This document shows positions 27,639 to 35,826 of a DNA stretch of 43,270 bases, piece by piece. The stretch lies in IMG/VR virus record IMGVR_UViG_3300028556_000003, positions 1 to 43,270 of that record; one strand, written 5' to 3'. Source of the DNA: a virus. The position numbers and the translations under genes are program-made. How positions within the stretch are numbered: position 1 is the first letter of the stretch; each line of letters begins with the position of its first letter. Below the pieces are notes generated by a model. The model was not told the origin of the DNA. It saw nothing but the letters and a program-made list of their open reading frames with translations, and did no database searches.

Positions 27639-28382
27639 ATGACTTTATCATTAATCTCGAATGTATCAGCGATAGGACCAGGATTAACTACTTACTTTTT
27701 AGCATTAGGTGGAACAAGTCCTTATACTTATTCTGTTATTCCAGGAGGCGCAGGCGGTTCAATAAATTCATCTACAGGACAATATTCTTCTCCTGCATTA
27801 GCAAGTTCATCACCAAATTTTGCTTATGATACTATTCGAGTAACTGATAGTTTATCGGCAACAGCAACACTTCAAATTCTAGTTGGAAGTCCTTTGATTT
27901 TATTTTGCAATATTCTACAAAATCAACTTGGATTAGATAACCAACATATTTATCTATGGGATCAAAAACTAAACGAACCAAAAGACTACGGATTATATAT
28001 TGCTGTAAGTATTCTTCATTCTAAACCATTTGGAAATACAAATTATTGGAATGGTTCAACGCAGCAAACTATTCAATCGGTAAATATGCTAGATATGTTA
28101 CAAATAGATGCTATAAGTCGAGGACCAGCAGCTAGAGACAATCGAGCAAATATATTGATAGCACTTAATAGTCAATACGCTGAACAACAACAAGAATTCA
28201 ACAGTTTTTTCATTGGTAAATTACCATATGGAGCAAATTTCAACAATTTATCTCAAATTGATGGTGCAGCGATTCCATATAGATTTCAAATCCAAGTTAC
28301 ATTACAATATTTTGTTAAGTTAATTCAAAATGCAGATTATTATGATACATTTAATCAACCAACTGTCTTAGTAAATCAGTAG
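27639..28382 (+). CDS. Tail terminator-like protein with N-terminal Ig-like domain
   Basis: 247 residues. Residues 1-85 are a Big2/Ig-like domain (GGTSPYTYSVIPGGAGGSIN, SSTGQYSSP, DTIRVTDSLSATATLQILV) that closely resembles the C-terminal domain of the baseplate J protein. The remaining 160 residues, with FCNILQNQLGLDNQHIYLWD, DMLQIDAISRG and IPYRFQIQVTLQYFVKLIQN, are placed where tail terminators (LIC_12616/phage U-like) occur, just ahead of the sheath gene. The fusion is unusual for the family. Confidence 0.65.
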   Translation: MTLSLISNVSAIGPGLTTYFLALGGTSPYTYSVIPGGAGGSINSSTGQYSSPALASSSPNFAYDTIRVTDSLSATATLQILVGSPLILFCNILQNQLGLDNQHIYLWDQKLNEPKDYGLYIAVSILHSKPFGNTNYWNGSTQQTIQSVNMLDMLQIDAISRGPAARDNRANILIALNSQYAEQQQEFNSFFIGKLPYGANFNNLSQIDGAAIPYRFQIQVTLQYFVKLIQNADYYDTFNQPTVLVNQ

Positions 28383-28398
28383 GAATAGGAGTAAAAAT

Positions 28399-30144
28399 AT
28401 GACAGCTCTTTCCATTTCAAACGTTGTGAATATTTCGGTAGCATCTGCTAATCTCGGAGTTAATGCGTACAACACAAGCAACTTGGCAATAATAACCGGC
28501 GAACCGGTAGCAGATGCAGTACAAACAATTACATTTTCCGGTGCTGCTGCAAGTGGTGCTTTTGTTCTAAAATTCGGAACATTGTCTACTGCATCCATTG
28601 CATGGAATGCGTCTATTGCAACGATTCAAAGTGATCTTAATGTTCTTTCTGGATTAGGAAGTGTGATAGTATCTGGGTCAATCGCAAGTCAAACTCTAAC
28701 ATTGACTCAGCCAGGAACGCTGGGTCCAATTACACTTGCCACAGTTCCCACAAATACTCTTCAAACATCTGGATCAATAGCAATTACAGTTACTCCGGTA
28801 AATACATCGCTTGGTTGGAGTGGTGGATCATTAGGTTATTCAACTTATGTTTCTCCTACTCAAGTAGGAATTGATTTTGGAACATCTTCTAAAACATTTT
28901 TGATGGCAAATGCTGTATTTAGTCAACAACCAAATATTTTGGCAGGCGGTGGACAATTAATCGTTATTCTGAGAAATGTTGGCCAACAAACATTAACTTT
29001 ATCAGGTGTTCCAGCTAGTGGAAATTTTACTCTTCAATATAATGGAAATACAACAACAAGTTTGGCCTCTACTGCAACTCCTGGACAAATTCAAACTGCT
29101 TTGCAGGCTCTTCCTGGATTATCAGAAGTTCAAGTTACAGGTAGTTTACCAGGAGAATTTTTGACTATTATTTTCACCGGAGTTTATGGTGCCGCACTTC
29201 CAATAACAGTGCCCACAAATACATTGATGACATCTGCTCCCGCTTCTATTTCAATTACTGTGGCCTCAACGATAACGGGTGAATCTTATGGTACCGCAAT
29301 TTCTCGTACTCGAGGTCTTGTTCAATATTTTGGAGTAATGCCAACAGAAACTCTTGCTGTGATTGGTCAAACTGATTTATTGTTAGCGGCTGCAATTATT
29401 CTTCCATTAAATTTAATTGGATATTCTGTTTCTTATAATGTTGCCGATATCGAACCAGGTGGGATGATTGACTTACTTAGAAGTGGCAGTTTTTATAATT
29501 CTCGAGGATTATATTACGGAGATTCTTCATCTGGAGGAAATAATGCGTTAATAATGATGGCTTCATACGCTGGGCTTAGTTTATCTGTTAATTTCAATGG
29601 AAGTAACACAACGATAACAATGAACTTAAAAACATTGAATGGCGTACAACCTGATCCAAGTATGAGTCAACCAATATGGGATTCAGCCGTAGCTTCTGGT
29701 GCAGATATATATGTTTCCTATCAAGGTGATCCTTCAGTTGTTTCTAACGGCGCAAATCAATTTTTCGACCAAGCATACAATTTAGAATGGTTTGTTGGCG
29801 CTCTTCAAGTAGCTGGATTTAATTATCTTGCACAAAGTTCGACCAAAGTACCTCAAACTGAGCAAGGTATGGATGGACTAAAAGGTGCATATCGTACAGT
29901 TTGTAATCAAGCTGTAACCAATCAATATAGTGCGCCAGGGAGCTGGACAAGTTCTACTACTTTTGGAAATCAAGTTTTATTTTTACAAAATATACAACAA
30001 TATGGATATTATATTTATTCTCAACCAATATCACAGCAATTAGCAACAGCAAGACAAGCACGTCAAGCACCATTGGTGCAAATTGCCTTGAAAGCTGCTG
30101 GTGCAATTCAAAGTTCTACAGTCATTGTATATGTAAATCAATAA
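28399..30144 (+). CDS. Tail sheath protein, DUF3383 type, with two inserted modules
   Basis: 581 residues. The C-terminal 290 residues are sheath-like: RGLVQYFGVMPTETLAVIGQ, MIDLLRSGSFYNSRGLYYGD, GLSLSVNFNGSNTTITMNLK, TLNGVQPDPSMS, and YGYYIYSQPISQQLATARQA. Sheath subunits contract to drive the tube through the envelope. Two copies of a roughly 95-residue beta module sit at about 41-134 and 196-290 (ending NTLQTSGSIAITV and NTLMTSAPASISITV). Standard DUF3383 sheaths lack both, so the outer surface of the tail is probably decorated. Confidence 0.85.
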   Translation: MTALSISNVVNISVASANLGVNAYNTSNLAIITGEPVADAVQTITFSGAAASGAFVLKFGTLSTASIAWNASIATIQSDLNVLSGLGSVIVSGSIASQTLTLTQPGTLGPITLATVPTNTLQTSGSIAITVTPVNTSLGWSGGSLGYSTYVSPTQVGIDFGTSSKTFLMANAVFSQQPNILAGGGQLIVILRNVGQQTLTLSGVPASGNFTLQYNGNTTTSLASTATPGQIQTALQALPGLSEVQVTGSLPGEFLTIIFTGVYGAALPITVPTNTLMTSAPASISITVASTITGESYGTAISRTRGLVQYFGVMPTETLAVIGQTDLLLAAAIILPLNLIGYSVSYNVADIEPGGMIDLLRSGSFYNSRGLYYGDSSSGGNNALIMMASYAGLSLSVNFNGSNTTITMNLKTLNGVQPDPSMSQPIWDSAVASGADIYVSYQGDPSVVSNGANQFFDQAYNLEWFVGALQVAGFNYLAQSSTKVPQTEQGMDGLKGAYRTVCNQAVTNQYSAPGSWTSSTTFGNQVLFLQNIQQYGYYIYSQPISQQLATARQARQAPLVQIALKAAGAIQSSTVIVYVNQ

Positions 30145-30167
30145 TTGATAATTTAAAGGAGTGAAAA

Positions 30168-30623
30168 ATGTCGATCGCAGCTTTATCTGGAAATGACACA
30201 GTAGTCATCAATAACAGAGCTTTTGCCGATTTCGCAGATGGGAATATTGTTGAATTGACTTTCCCATCTGACATCGCGCAAGTTAAAACTGGAAAAAATG
30301 GAAATAGCATTTATGGTTTGAATACGACAGGTCTCCAATGTGAGGTTCGGGTAAGAATTATTCGAGGTTCTCCTGACGACATTTTCATGAATAATTTACT
30401 TGTTCAGCAAAATAATAACTTTGCAGGTTTTCCTTTAATGATAGGTCAGTTCATCAAGAAAATTGGTGACGGGGCAGGAAACATTACAAGCGATACTTAT
30501 ATTTTAAGTGGTGGAATATTTCAAAAACAAGTAGAAGCAACAAGTAATGTTGAAGGAGATGCCCTTCAATCTGTTGCAGTTTATATGATGAAATTTTCCA
30601 ACGCTCCAAGAGCAATAACTTAA
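30168..30623 (+). CDS. Tail tube protein
   Basis: 151 residues: VVINNRAFADFADGNIVELT, FPSDIAQVKTGKNGNSIYGL, then LQCEVRVRIIRGSPDDIFMN and ILSGGIFQKQVEATSNVEGD. Strand-rich, with the typical tube pattern of a phage-type DUF3277/tail tube just downstream of the sheath. AAAGGAG precedes the ATG by seven bases. Confidence 0.8.
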   Translation: MSIAALSGNDTVVINNRAFADFADGNIVELTFPSDIAQVKTGKNGNSIYGLNTTGLQCEVRVRIIRGSPDDIFMNNLLVQQNNNFAGFPLMIGQFIKKIGDGAGNITSDTYILSGGIFQKQVEATSNVEGDALQSVAVYMMKFSNAPRAIT

Positions 30624-30631
30624 GGTAATCT

Positions 30632-31030
30632 ATGAAAGAAATAACTTTACCAAGCGGGGCAATTTTAAAAATAACCTTGGCTCCTTTTTCAGATGCAAAG
30701 GCTTTATATCAAGCTATTCTAGAAGAAGTTAAAAATATTGAATTATCTGGAAAAACAGATATGACAAATATTTTCAAGAATATCGCGTGTGCTGCATTTT
30801 CTAGTAAGAAAATAGAAATGTGCATTGAAACTTGTTTTAAAAGATGCACTTATGATGCTGGGAAAGGAGATTTTAAAATTGACGCACAAACTTTTGAATC
30901 TGCTGAAAATCGTATGGATTATATCCCTGCATGTACTGCCGTGATCGAGGAAAACATAGCGCCTTTTTTGAAAAGCCTCTTTGTCGAGTTTCAACGATTT
31001 ATGTTGAAAATTCCAAGCGTCCAAGCATAG
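30632..31030 (+). CDS. Tail assembly chaperone, short form
   Basis: 132 residues, starting MKEITLPSGAILKITLAPFS. A strand-rich start and a helical rest (KKIEMCIETCFKRC, NRMDYIPACTAVIEENIAPF) are as in gpG-type chaperones located between tube and tape measure. The last codons overlap a frame in -1 register that lacks its own start, so this gene yields both a short product and, through frameshifting, a long one (see 30964). Confidence 0.75.
   Translation: MKEITLPSGAILKITLAPFSDAKALYQAILEEVKNIELSGKTDMTNIFKNIACAAFSSKKIEMCIETCFKRCTYDAGKGDFKIDAQTFESAENRMDYIPACTAVIEENIAPFLKSLFVEFQRFMLKIPSVQA
30964..30970 (+). promoter_or_regulatory. Programmed -1 frameshift site
   Basis: T TTT TTG in the zero frame of the 30632 gene (codons TTT 30965-30967 and TTG 30968-30970). 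A -1 slip gives TTT TTT and continues in the 31197-ending frame. The sequence meets the X XXY YYZ rule with all-U pairing except the last wobble. The position, 60 bases before the stop of the short chaperone, and the tail-chaperone context are as in lambda G/GT and many Mu-like phages. Confidence 0.75.
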
Positions 31031-31197
31031 AGGCTAAGGATGATGATTTACTTATCTTTTTCAGACTATCAAAGGCTGGATATGGAACATTAAATCAAAT
31101 AGAAGAATGGGACGCGAGAAAGGTATTGCAGGCACTTAATTATGAGAAATTTTGTTCTGATTACGAAAACTCTTATATAGAAATTAACAAGAGATAA
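30971..31197 (+). CDS. Tail assembly chaperone, frameshift (GT-like) extension
   Basis: After the -1 slip the frame reads FFEKPLCRVSTIYVENSKRP, SIEAKDDDLLIFFRLSKAGY and GTLNQIEEWDARKVLQALNY, then ends with TAA at 31195-31197. The T-like end has GYGTLNQIEEWDARKVLxALNYE, typical for the second chaperone of myoviruses. No ATG with a ribosome site lies near its beginning. The fused product would have about 187 residues and would recruit the tape-measure protein to the tube. Confidence 0.7.
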
Positions 31198-31199
31198 TT

Positions 31200-32450
31200 A
31201 TGCAAATCTCGGAACTTTTTGTATCACTAGGTGTAAAGGGGTCGGAAAAGACTATAGAAGCTTTTGCGAAAGTTGGTAGTGGAATAAGAAATGTTGCCAC
31301 TATGTCTTTAGAAGCAAAAGCGGCAATAATTGGCGCCACATATGCTTTAGAACAATTCATGAGTAATTCTGCGACTCGTGGGACTGATTTATCAAATTTA
31401 TCAACTTATCTAGGTGTTTCCACAAAACAATTACAACAATGGCAATATGCAGCTCAGCAAGCTGGTGAATCAGGAGAAGAATTCACATCTTCTTTAAAAT
31501 CAGTTTATGATAAAGTTGCACAAATGAGACTGGGAGGACAACGACCTCCTTGGTTTGCTCTTTTTGCTCAAACTGTTGGTGGATTTGATTTTGAAAAATC
31601 TTATCACGATATTTTCTATACTTTAGGAAAATTACAACAATTTGCTCAATCAAATGTAAATACTCTTGTTCAAAATCCGATACTAAAAGGATTCGGATTA
31701 TCAGATAATACTATTGCAGCAATGCGTAAAGGTGTTTTTAATCAAGGAAATTTTGAGAAGGCTCCTTTATACAGTGATAAAGAAATAGCAAATCTTACGC
31801 AGGTTAAAGTTCTTTGGGATAATCTTGAAACTAAAGTAGAAATGTTCTTTGGACATTTTACAGCCGCAAATGGAAAACAGATAGTCAAAGATTTATCCGA
31901 TTTAACTGATCAAGTTTTAAAATTGGCTGTTGCTTTCGAAAGTCTTTTAGAAAAATTACAAGTTTTTCAAATACTTGGAAATGCCACAGCAGGTTGGAAT
32001 AAAATATTCGATGCAATAAATGGGAAACATGAAAATACATCTGACCAAAGAAATTTAGATAAAATTTATTCAGATATCCAAAAATATTCTAACAGAAATA
32101 TTGAAGATACAAAAAAAAGTTCAGATAATTTCGATACATCTATTTTTAGTAGTATAAAAGAAAATATTTCAAATAGTTGGAAATATTTAAATCCACAACT
32201 AGAACAAAGTACAGATTTTAAAGATACTTTAAATAACTTATTTAATTTTTTACCAAATAATCAAAATAATGTGATAAGTCCTCCAGTTCCTTATAATAGA
32301 AATTCACAAGGCGGAACACAAAATACAACTATAAATCAAAATCTAAATTTTCAACATGAAGGTAAAGAATACGGACAAATAAAAGATTCAATGAATCAAT
32401 CTGTAATGCTTGCTTGGAAACAATTATCAGCACAATCACAGGCTACATAA
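31200..32450 (+). CDS. Tape measure protein (short)
   Basis: 416 residues. N-terminus MQISELFVSLGVKGSEKTIE, a small hydrophobic stretch (AAIIGATYALEQFM), and a long helical middle with LSTYLGVSTKQLQQWQYAAQ (the pattern usual in Mu-like tape measures). C-terminus contains NTTINQNLNFQHEG. Place after the frameshifted chaperones settles the role: it sets tail length and ends in the host membrane. At about 0.15 nm per residue, a tail near 60 nm is expected, short for a myovirus. Confidence 0.82.
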   Translation: MQISELFVSLGVKGSEKTIEAFAKVGSGIRNVATMSLEAKAAIIGATYALEQFMSNSATRGTDLSNLSTYLGVSTKQLQQWQYAAQQAGESGEEFTSSLKSVYDKVAQMRLGGQRPPWFALFAQTVGGFDFEKSYHDIFYTLGKLQQFAQSNVNTLVQNPILKGFGLSDNTIAAMRKGVFNQGNFEKAPLYSDKEIANLTQVKVLWDNLETKVEMFFGHFTAANGKQIVKDLSDLTDQVLKLAVAFESLLEKLQVFQILGNATAGWNKIFDAINGKHENTSDQRNLDKIYSDIQKYSNRNIEDTKKSSDNFDTSIFSSIKENISNSWKYLNPQLEQSTDFKDTLNNLFNFLPNNQNNVISPPVPYNRNSQGGTQNTTINQNLNFQHEGKEYGQIKDSMNQSVMLAWKQLSAQSQAT

Positions 32451-32451
32451 T

Positions 32452-33357
32452 ATGTCATCACCTATTTCAACTTCATCATCGATATTATCCAATGCAAGTA
32501 CAACAGCAACGAATCTCGGAAATTTGGCGTTGGTCACTGCAAGTACGACTATGGGATATCAGCCTCAAAATCCACCTAATGATGATGGTACGCCATCTCA
32601 ATTAGTTCAACCTCCCGCATTTTTATTTGATTATGAGGGCGAACAAACTACCGAAGTGATTTCAGATATTACGGATCATTATATAGAAGATAACACTGCT
32701 ATTCAGGATAATATAGCTTTAAATCCTGTGCGTGTAACAACCAAGGGATTTATTTCTGAACTTAATGATGTCACGCCTGGAATATTACAACCATTGAAGT
32801 TAGTTGCTCAAAAATTAACGGCTGTAAATGCTTATGCACCATCTGTATCGGCGACTGCACAAGAAGCATATGACCAAGCATTCCAAGCTTATCAAATTGC
32901 TACAAATGCTTTTAATGCTGCTGTTTCTGCTTGGTCTTCTGTTGCTGGAGGAGGAGCCCCAGGAATAAGCGTAATTTCTGGAACTACTTTATTTAAACAA
33001 CCAGGTCAAAATAAACAACAGACGGCTTTTCAATTATTTTATGGATACTGGTATAATCGCACTTTATTTACAATTCAAACCCCATGGGCAATATTTCAAA
33101 ATATGGCTATTGAGAGATTAAGACCTGTACAAAGTGAAGATACTCAAACATTTACAACATTTGAGTGTACTTTTAAACAAATAAGAACAGCTCAAACAGC
33201 ACTAAATTTACCTCAAAGTGCAGTTTCACAAGGAAGATTATCCCCTCAAGCAGCGACTGCAACAGGTCAAGGTGTTTCTACTCCTCCTAGCAGATTATCA
33301 TTGACAGATGGTTTAACAGGACCTACCTCAGCAAGTTTTCCTCCTGGATTATTTTAA
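32452..33357 (+). CDS. Baseplate/tail protein following the tape measure
   Basis: 301 residues from the ATG at 32452, just after the tape-measure stop, without a clear ribosome site. A Ser/Thr/Ala-rich start is followed by FLFDYEGEQTTEVISDITDH YIEDNTAIQD (interrupted here for length), then RVTTKGFISEL and later YGYWYNRTLFTIQTPWAIFQ NMAIERL. This DxTDHxxExN..IQDxxxxxP pattern is common in the first baseplate protein of Mu-like tails, which links tube and hub. The C-terminus is Pro/Thr/Ser-rich. Confidence 0.65.
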   Translation: MSSPISTSSSILSNASTTATNLGNLALVTASTTMGYQPQNPPNDDGTPSQLVQPPAFLFDYEGEQTTEVISDITDHYIEDNTAIQDNIALNPVRVTTKGFISELNDVTPGILQPLKLVAQKLTAVNAYAPSVSATAQEAYDQAFQAYQIATNAFNAAVSAWSSVAGGGAPGISVISGTTLFKQPGQNKQQTAFQLFYGYWYNRTLFTIQTPWAIFQNMAIERLRPVQSEDTQTFTTFECTFKQIRTAQTALNLPQSAVSQGRLSPQAATATGQGVSTPPSRLSLTDGLTGPTSASFPPGLF

Positions 33358-33367
33358 TGGAGTATTT

Positions 33368-33721
33368 ATGTATTTGATCCAACAATTTACAAATGCACCA
33401 TTACAAACTCAATCATTTATTTTATATAATGGTAATATACTTACTTGCACTTTTTATTTTAGTAGTCAACAGCAAGGTTGGTTTATTAATAATTTTACTT
33501 ATGGGTCATTTATTTTAAACGGTATGAGGATAACAGTTTTGCCAAACATGTTGAATCAATTTCGAAATCAAATTCCATTTGGATTAGGTTGTTTCACAAC
33601 ACTTTTACGTGAACCTACGCAACAACAAGATTTTTCAAGTGGAAATTTTAGTTTATATATTTTAGATAATACAGAAGTGGATGAATATAACGAGTTATTA
33701 AGTGAAAGTTTAAATTCATGA
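33368..33721 (+). CDS. Baseplate protein, DUF6983-like plug
   Basis: 117 residues starting MYLIQQFTNAPLQTQSFILY. Strand-rich with the segments CTFYFSSQQQGWFINNFTYG and RITVLPNMLNQFRNQIPFGL, close to the small baseplate plug proteins (DUF6983-like) found between hub-associated genes. Ends with TGA. Assignment rests on pattern and location. Confidence 0.6.
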   Translation: MYLIQQFTNAPLQTQSFILYNGNILTCTFYFSSQQQGWFINNFTYGSFILNGMRITVLPNMLNQFRNQIPFGLGCFTTLLREPTQQQDFSSGNFSLYILDNTEVDEYNELLSESLNS

Positions 33722-33730
33722 GTTACTACC

Positions 33731-34684
33731 ATGGCTCAATATAAATTTGGAAGAAATTATATTTTATATATAGAACTTTCAGATGGAACAACTTTGGATG
33801 TTTTTCTTCCTTTTACTATTGAATTCAATATAATTAGGAAGAATTTAGGTTCTCTTAATACTTGCCAATTAAGAATATATAATCTCTCTCCTAGAAATAG
33901 GAATTTGATTAGATATGACATGTCCGATTATTCAACTATACGAAAAATACAGTTTTATGCAGGATACGGAATAAATTTACCTCTTATATTTATTGGAAAT
34001 ATAAGCCAAGCATGGTCAATTCGTGAAGGTGTTGATTTTATAACAACAATTGAATCATACGATGGAGGAGATGGATTAATTAATGGATTCATCCCAGGTA
34101 CGGCAACTTTTGCATCAGGAACAACAAAAAAAAATATTTATAAGAAATTAATGAGTTATATTCCAAATACGACATTTGGAGCTATAGGGCCTTCTTTTAT
34201 TTATGCAGATCCAGACACAAAAACAACTTTATTAACAAATACTCGTGCTACTTCTTATACAGGAAATGCAGGTGACGTTTTAAGAAGTATTACAGGAGGA
34301 GCTTTTTTCATAGATAATGGGAAAACTTATATTTTAGGTGATAATGAATGCATAAATGGTTCTGTTGCTATTGTTAATTCGCAAAGTGGTCTTTTGAATA
34401 CACCACTACGAGAAAATAGTATTGTGACAGTCGACATGATTTTTGAGCCAGGAATTATATTATCCCAATACATTCAACTAGAATCATCTACTTTTCCACA
34501 ATTAAATAGTAATGCAACAAATCAATCATTTAATTTTGCGACAAATTCAGATAATGTGAATGGATATTATAAGATAACTTCTTTGATACATAGAGGAATG
34601 ATATCAGAAAGTGTTTGCGGAGATGCGATAACTACATTAGAATTCTTTGCTCCTAATGCTCCTCTAAGTAGAGTTACAACATGA
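33731..34684 (+). CDS. Baseplate hub protein
   Basis: 317 residues. RNYILYIELSDGTTLDVFLP, FTIEFNIIRKNLGSLNTCQL and RIYNLSPRNRN are the usual opening of hub proteins in which a beta-barrel is built from the F...I.F.I.......N.A.I.IYNL pattern. Later YAGYGINLPLIFIGNISQAW is also typical. No ribosome site is obvious. It overlaps the spike gene as ATGA. Confidence 0.75.
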   Translation: MAQYKFGRNYILYIELSDGTTLDVFLPFTIEFNIIRKNLGSLNTCQLRIYNLSPRNRNLIRYDMSDYSTIRKIQFYAGYGINLPLIFIGNISQAWSIREGVDFITTIESYDGGDGLINGFIPGTATFASGTTKKNIYKKLMSYIPNTTFGAIGPSFIYADPDTKTTLLTNTRATSYTGNAGDVLRSITGGAFFIDNGKTYILGDNECINGSVAIVNSQSGLLNTPLRENSIVTVDMIFEPGIILSQYIQLESSTFPQLNSNATNQSFNFATNSDNVNGYYKITSLIHRGMISESVCGDAITTLEFFAPNAPLSRVTT

Positions 34685-35436
34685 GTACACCAACGATTAA
34701 TCAAAACTTAAATCCTGTACGTCAACCAGAATTAAAAGATGTTCTTGATTTATATCAGAAACAAACTTTATTAAATTTAAGTTGTCATCATTTAGGAACA
34801 ATTCAAAGTTTTGATTCATCCAATCAGACAGCAATAATTACTATAAATTATAAAAGAACTTATTTCAAACAAACTGATAATAATCAATATGTTTCATTTC
34901 TAGAAGATTATCCGATACTTTATGATTGTCCTGTCGTGATATTAGGAGGAGGAACAGCAAGAATAACTTTTCCAGTTTCTCAAGGAGATCAATGTTTAGT
35001 CTTATTCAATGATAGAGATATTGATAATTGGTTTAACGGTTCCACGACTAGTCCAAATCAGACTCCTAGACTTCATTCATTTGCAGACGCTATTGCATTG
35101 ATTGGGCCAAATAATAAGAATACTGCGATAAAAAATTATGATTCTGTTCGGGCGATTATAACAAATGGAACTGTAAAAAATGGAATAAATCCCCAAACAA
35201 ACAAATTAACTTTAACAAATGGAACTTCTTTAAATACACTTTTGCAAAATTTATGTACCCAATTAGAAAATTTAACGACGGCAATAGCAGCTATTACGGT
35301 CAGCTCAGGTACTTTTAATGTTGCTTCTGCTCCGGTTACTGGAGTTAGTGGAATTCCGGTAAATGCTGTGATTATTACAACCATTGGTACTAATATTTCA
35401 ACTATAGCGACAGAAATATCTCAACTCATAGAATGA
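34681..35436 (+). CDS. Baseplate spike, Gp138 N-terminal domain type
   Basis: 251 residues. The OB-like part has HHLGTIQSFDSSNQTAIITI, DYPILYDCPVVILGGGTARI, TFPVSQGDQCLVLFNDRDID and NWFNGS, then PRLHSFADAIALIG, the typical Gp138_N sequence. The C-terminal part has NGTSLNTLLQNLCTQLENLT and a Thr/Ile/Val-rich end. It forms the membrane-piercing spike at the tube tip. Confidence 0.88.
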   Translation: MSTPTINQNLNPVRQPELKDVLDLYQKQTLLNLSCHHLGTIQSFDSSNQTAIITINYKRTYFKQTDNNQYVSFLEDYPILYDCPVVILGGGTARITFPVSQGDQCLVLFNDRDIDNWFNGSTTSPNQTPRLHSFADAIALIGPNNKNTAIKNYDSVRAIITNGTVKNGINPQTNKLTLTNGTSLNTLLQNLCTQLENLTTAIAAITVSSGTFNVASAPVTGVSGIPVNAVIITTIGTNISTIATEISQLIE

Positions 35437-35444
35437 GGTAAAAA

Positions 35445-35825
35445 ATGACAATTGTTAGAGCAATAGATTCAACAGGAGATTGGCTTTTTGGAAAAAGTTT
35501 AAATGACTACGTTTCGGCAAATGCTGCTGTAAAACAGAATATTAGGACAAGATTATTAGAATTTCTAGGAGATTGCTTCTTTAACATTGCTGCTGGAATA
35601 GATTGGTTAAATCTTCTTTCGGGTTCCAAAAGCGAATTTGCATTGAATTTATCGATTAGCTCTGTTATTTTAAACACAACAAATGTCACTGGTATTTTGC
35701 AATTGAGTATTGGTTTGACTTCCCAAAGAAAAATTTCTATTAGTTATCAAGTTCAAACTACATATTCCATAACAGGTGATATTTTTCAGTATAATTTGAT
35801 AAATTCAGCAGGAACAGGAAGCTAA
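35445..35825 (+). CDS. Baseplate wedge protein, gp25/GPW-like
   Basis: 126 residues: SLNDYVSANAAVKQNIRTRL LEFLGDCFFN (split) and AGIDWLNLLS, with a closing strand region RKISISYQVQTTYSITGDIF. The pattern AVxQxIRxRLxxFxGexFxD xxxGIDWxxLLG is conserved in gp25-like/DUF2634 wedge proteins. GAGGT precedes the ATG. Confidence 0.82.
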   Translation: MTIVRAIDSTGDWLFGKSLNDYVSANAAVKQNIRTRLLEFLGDCFFNIAAGIDWLNLLSGSKSEFALNLSISSVILNTTNVTGILQLSIGLTSQRKISISYQVQTTYSITGDIFQYNLINSAGTGS

Positions 35826-35826
35826 A

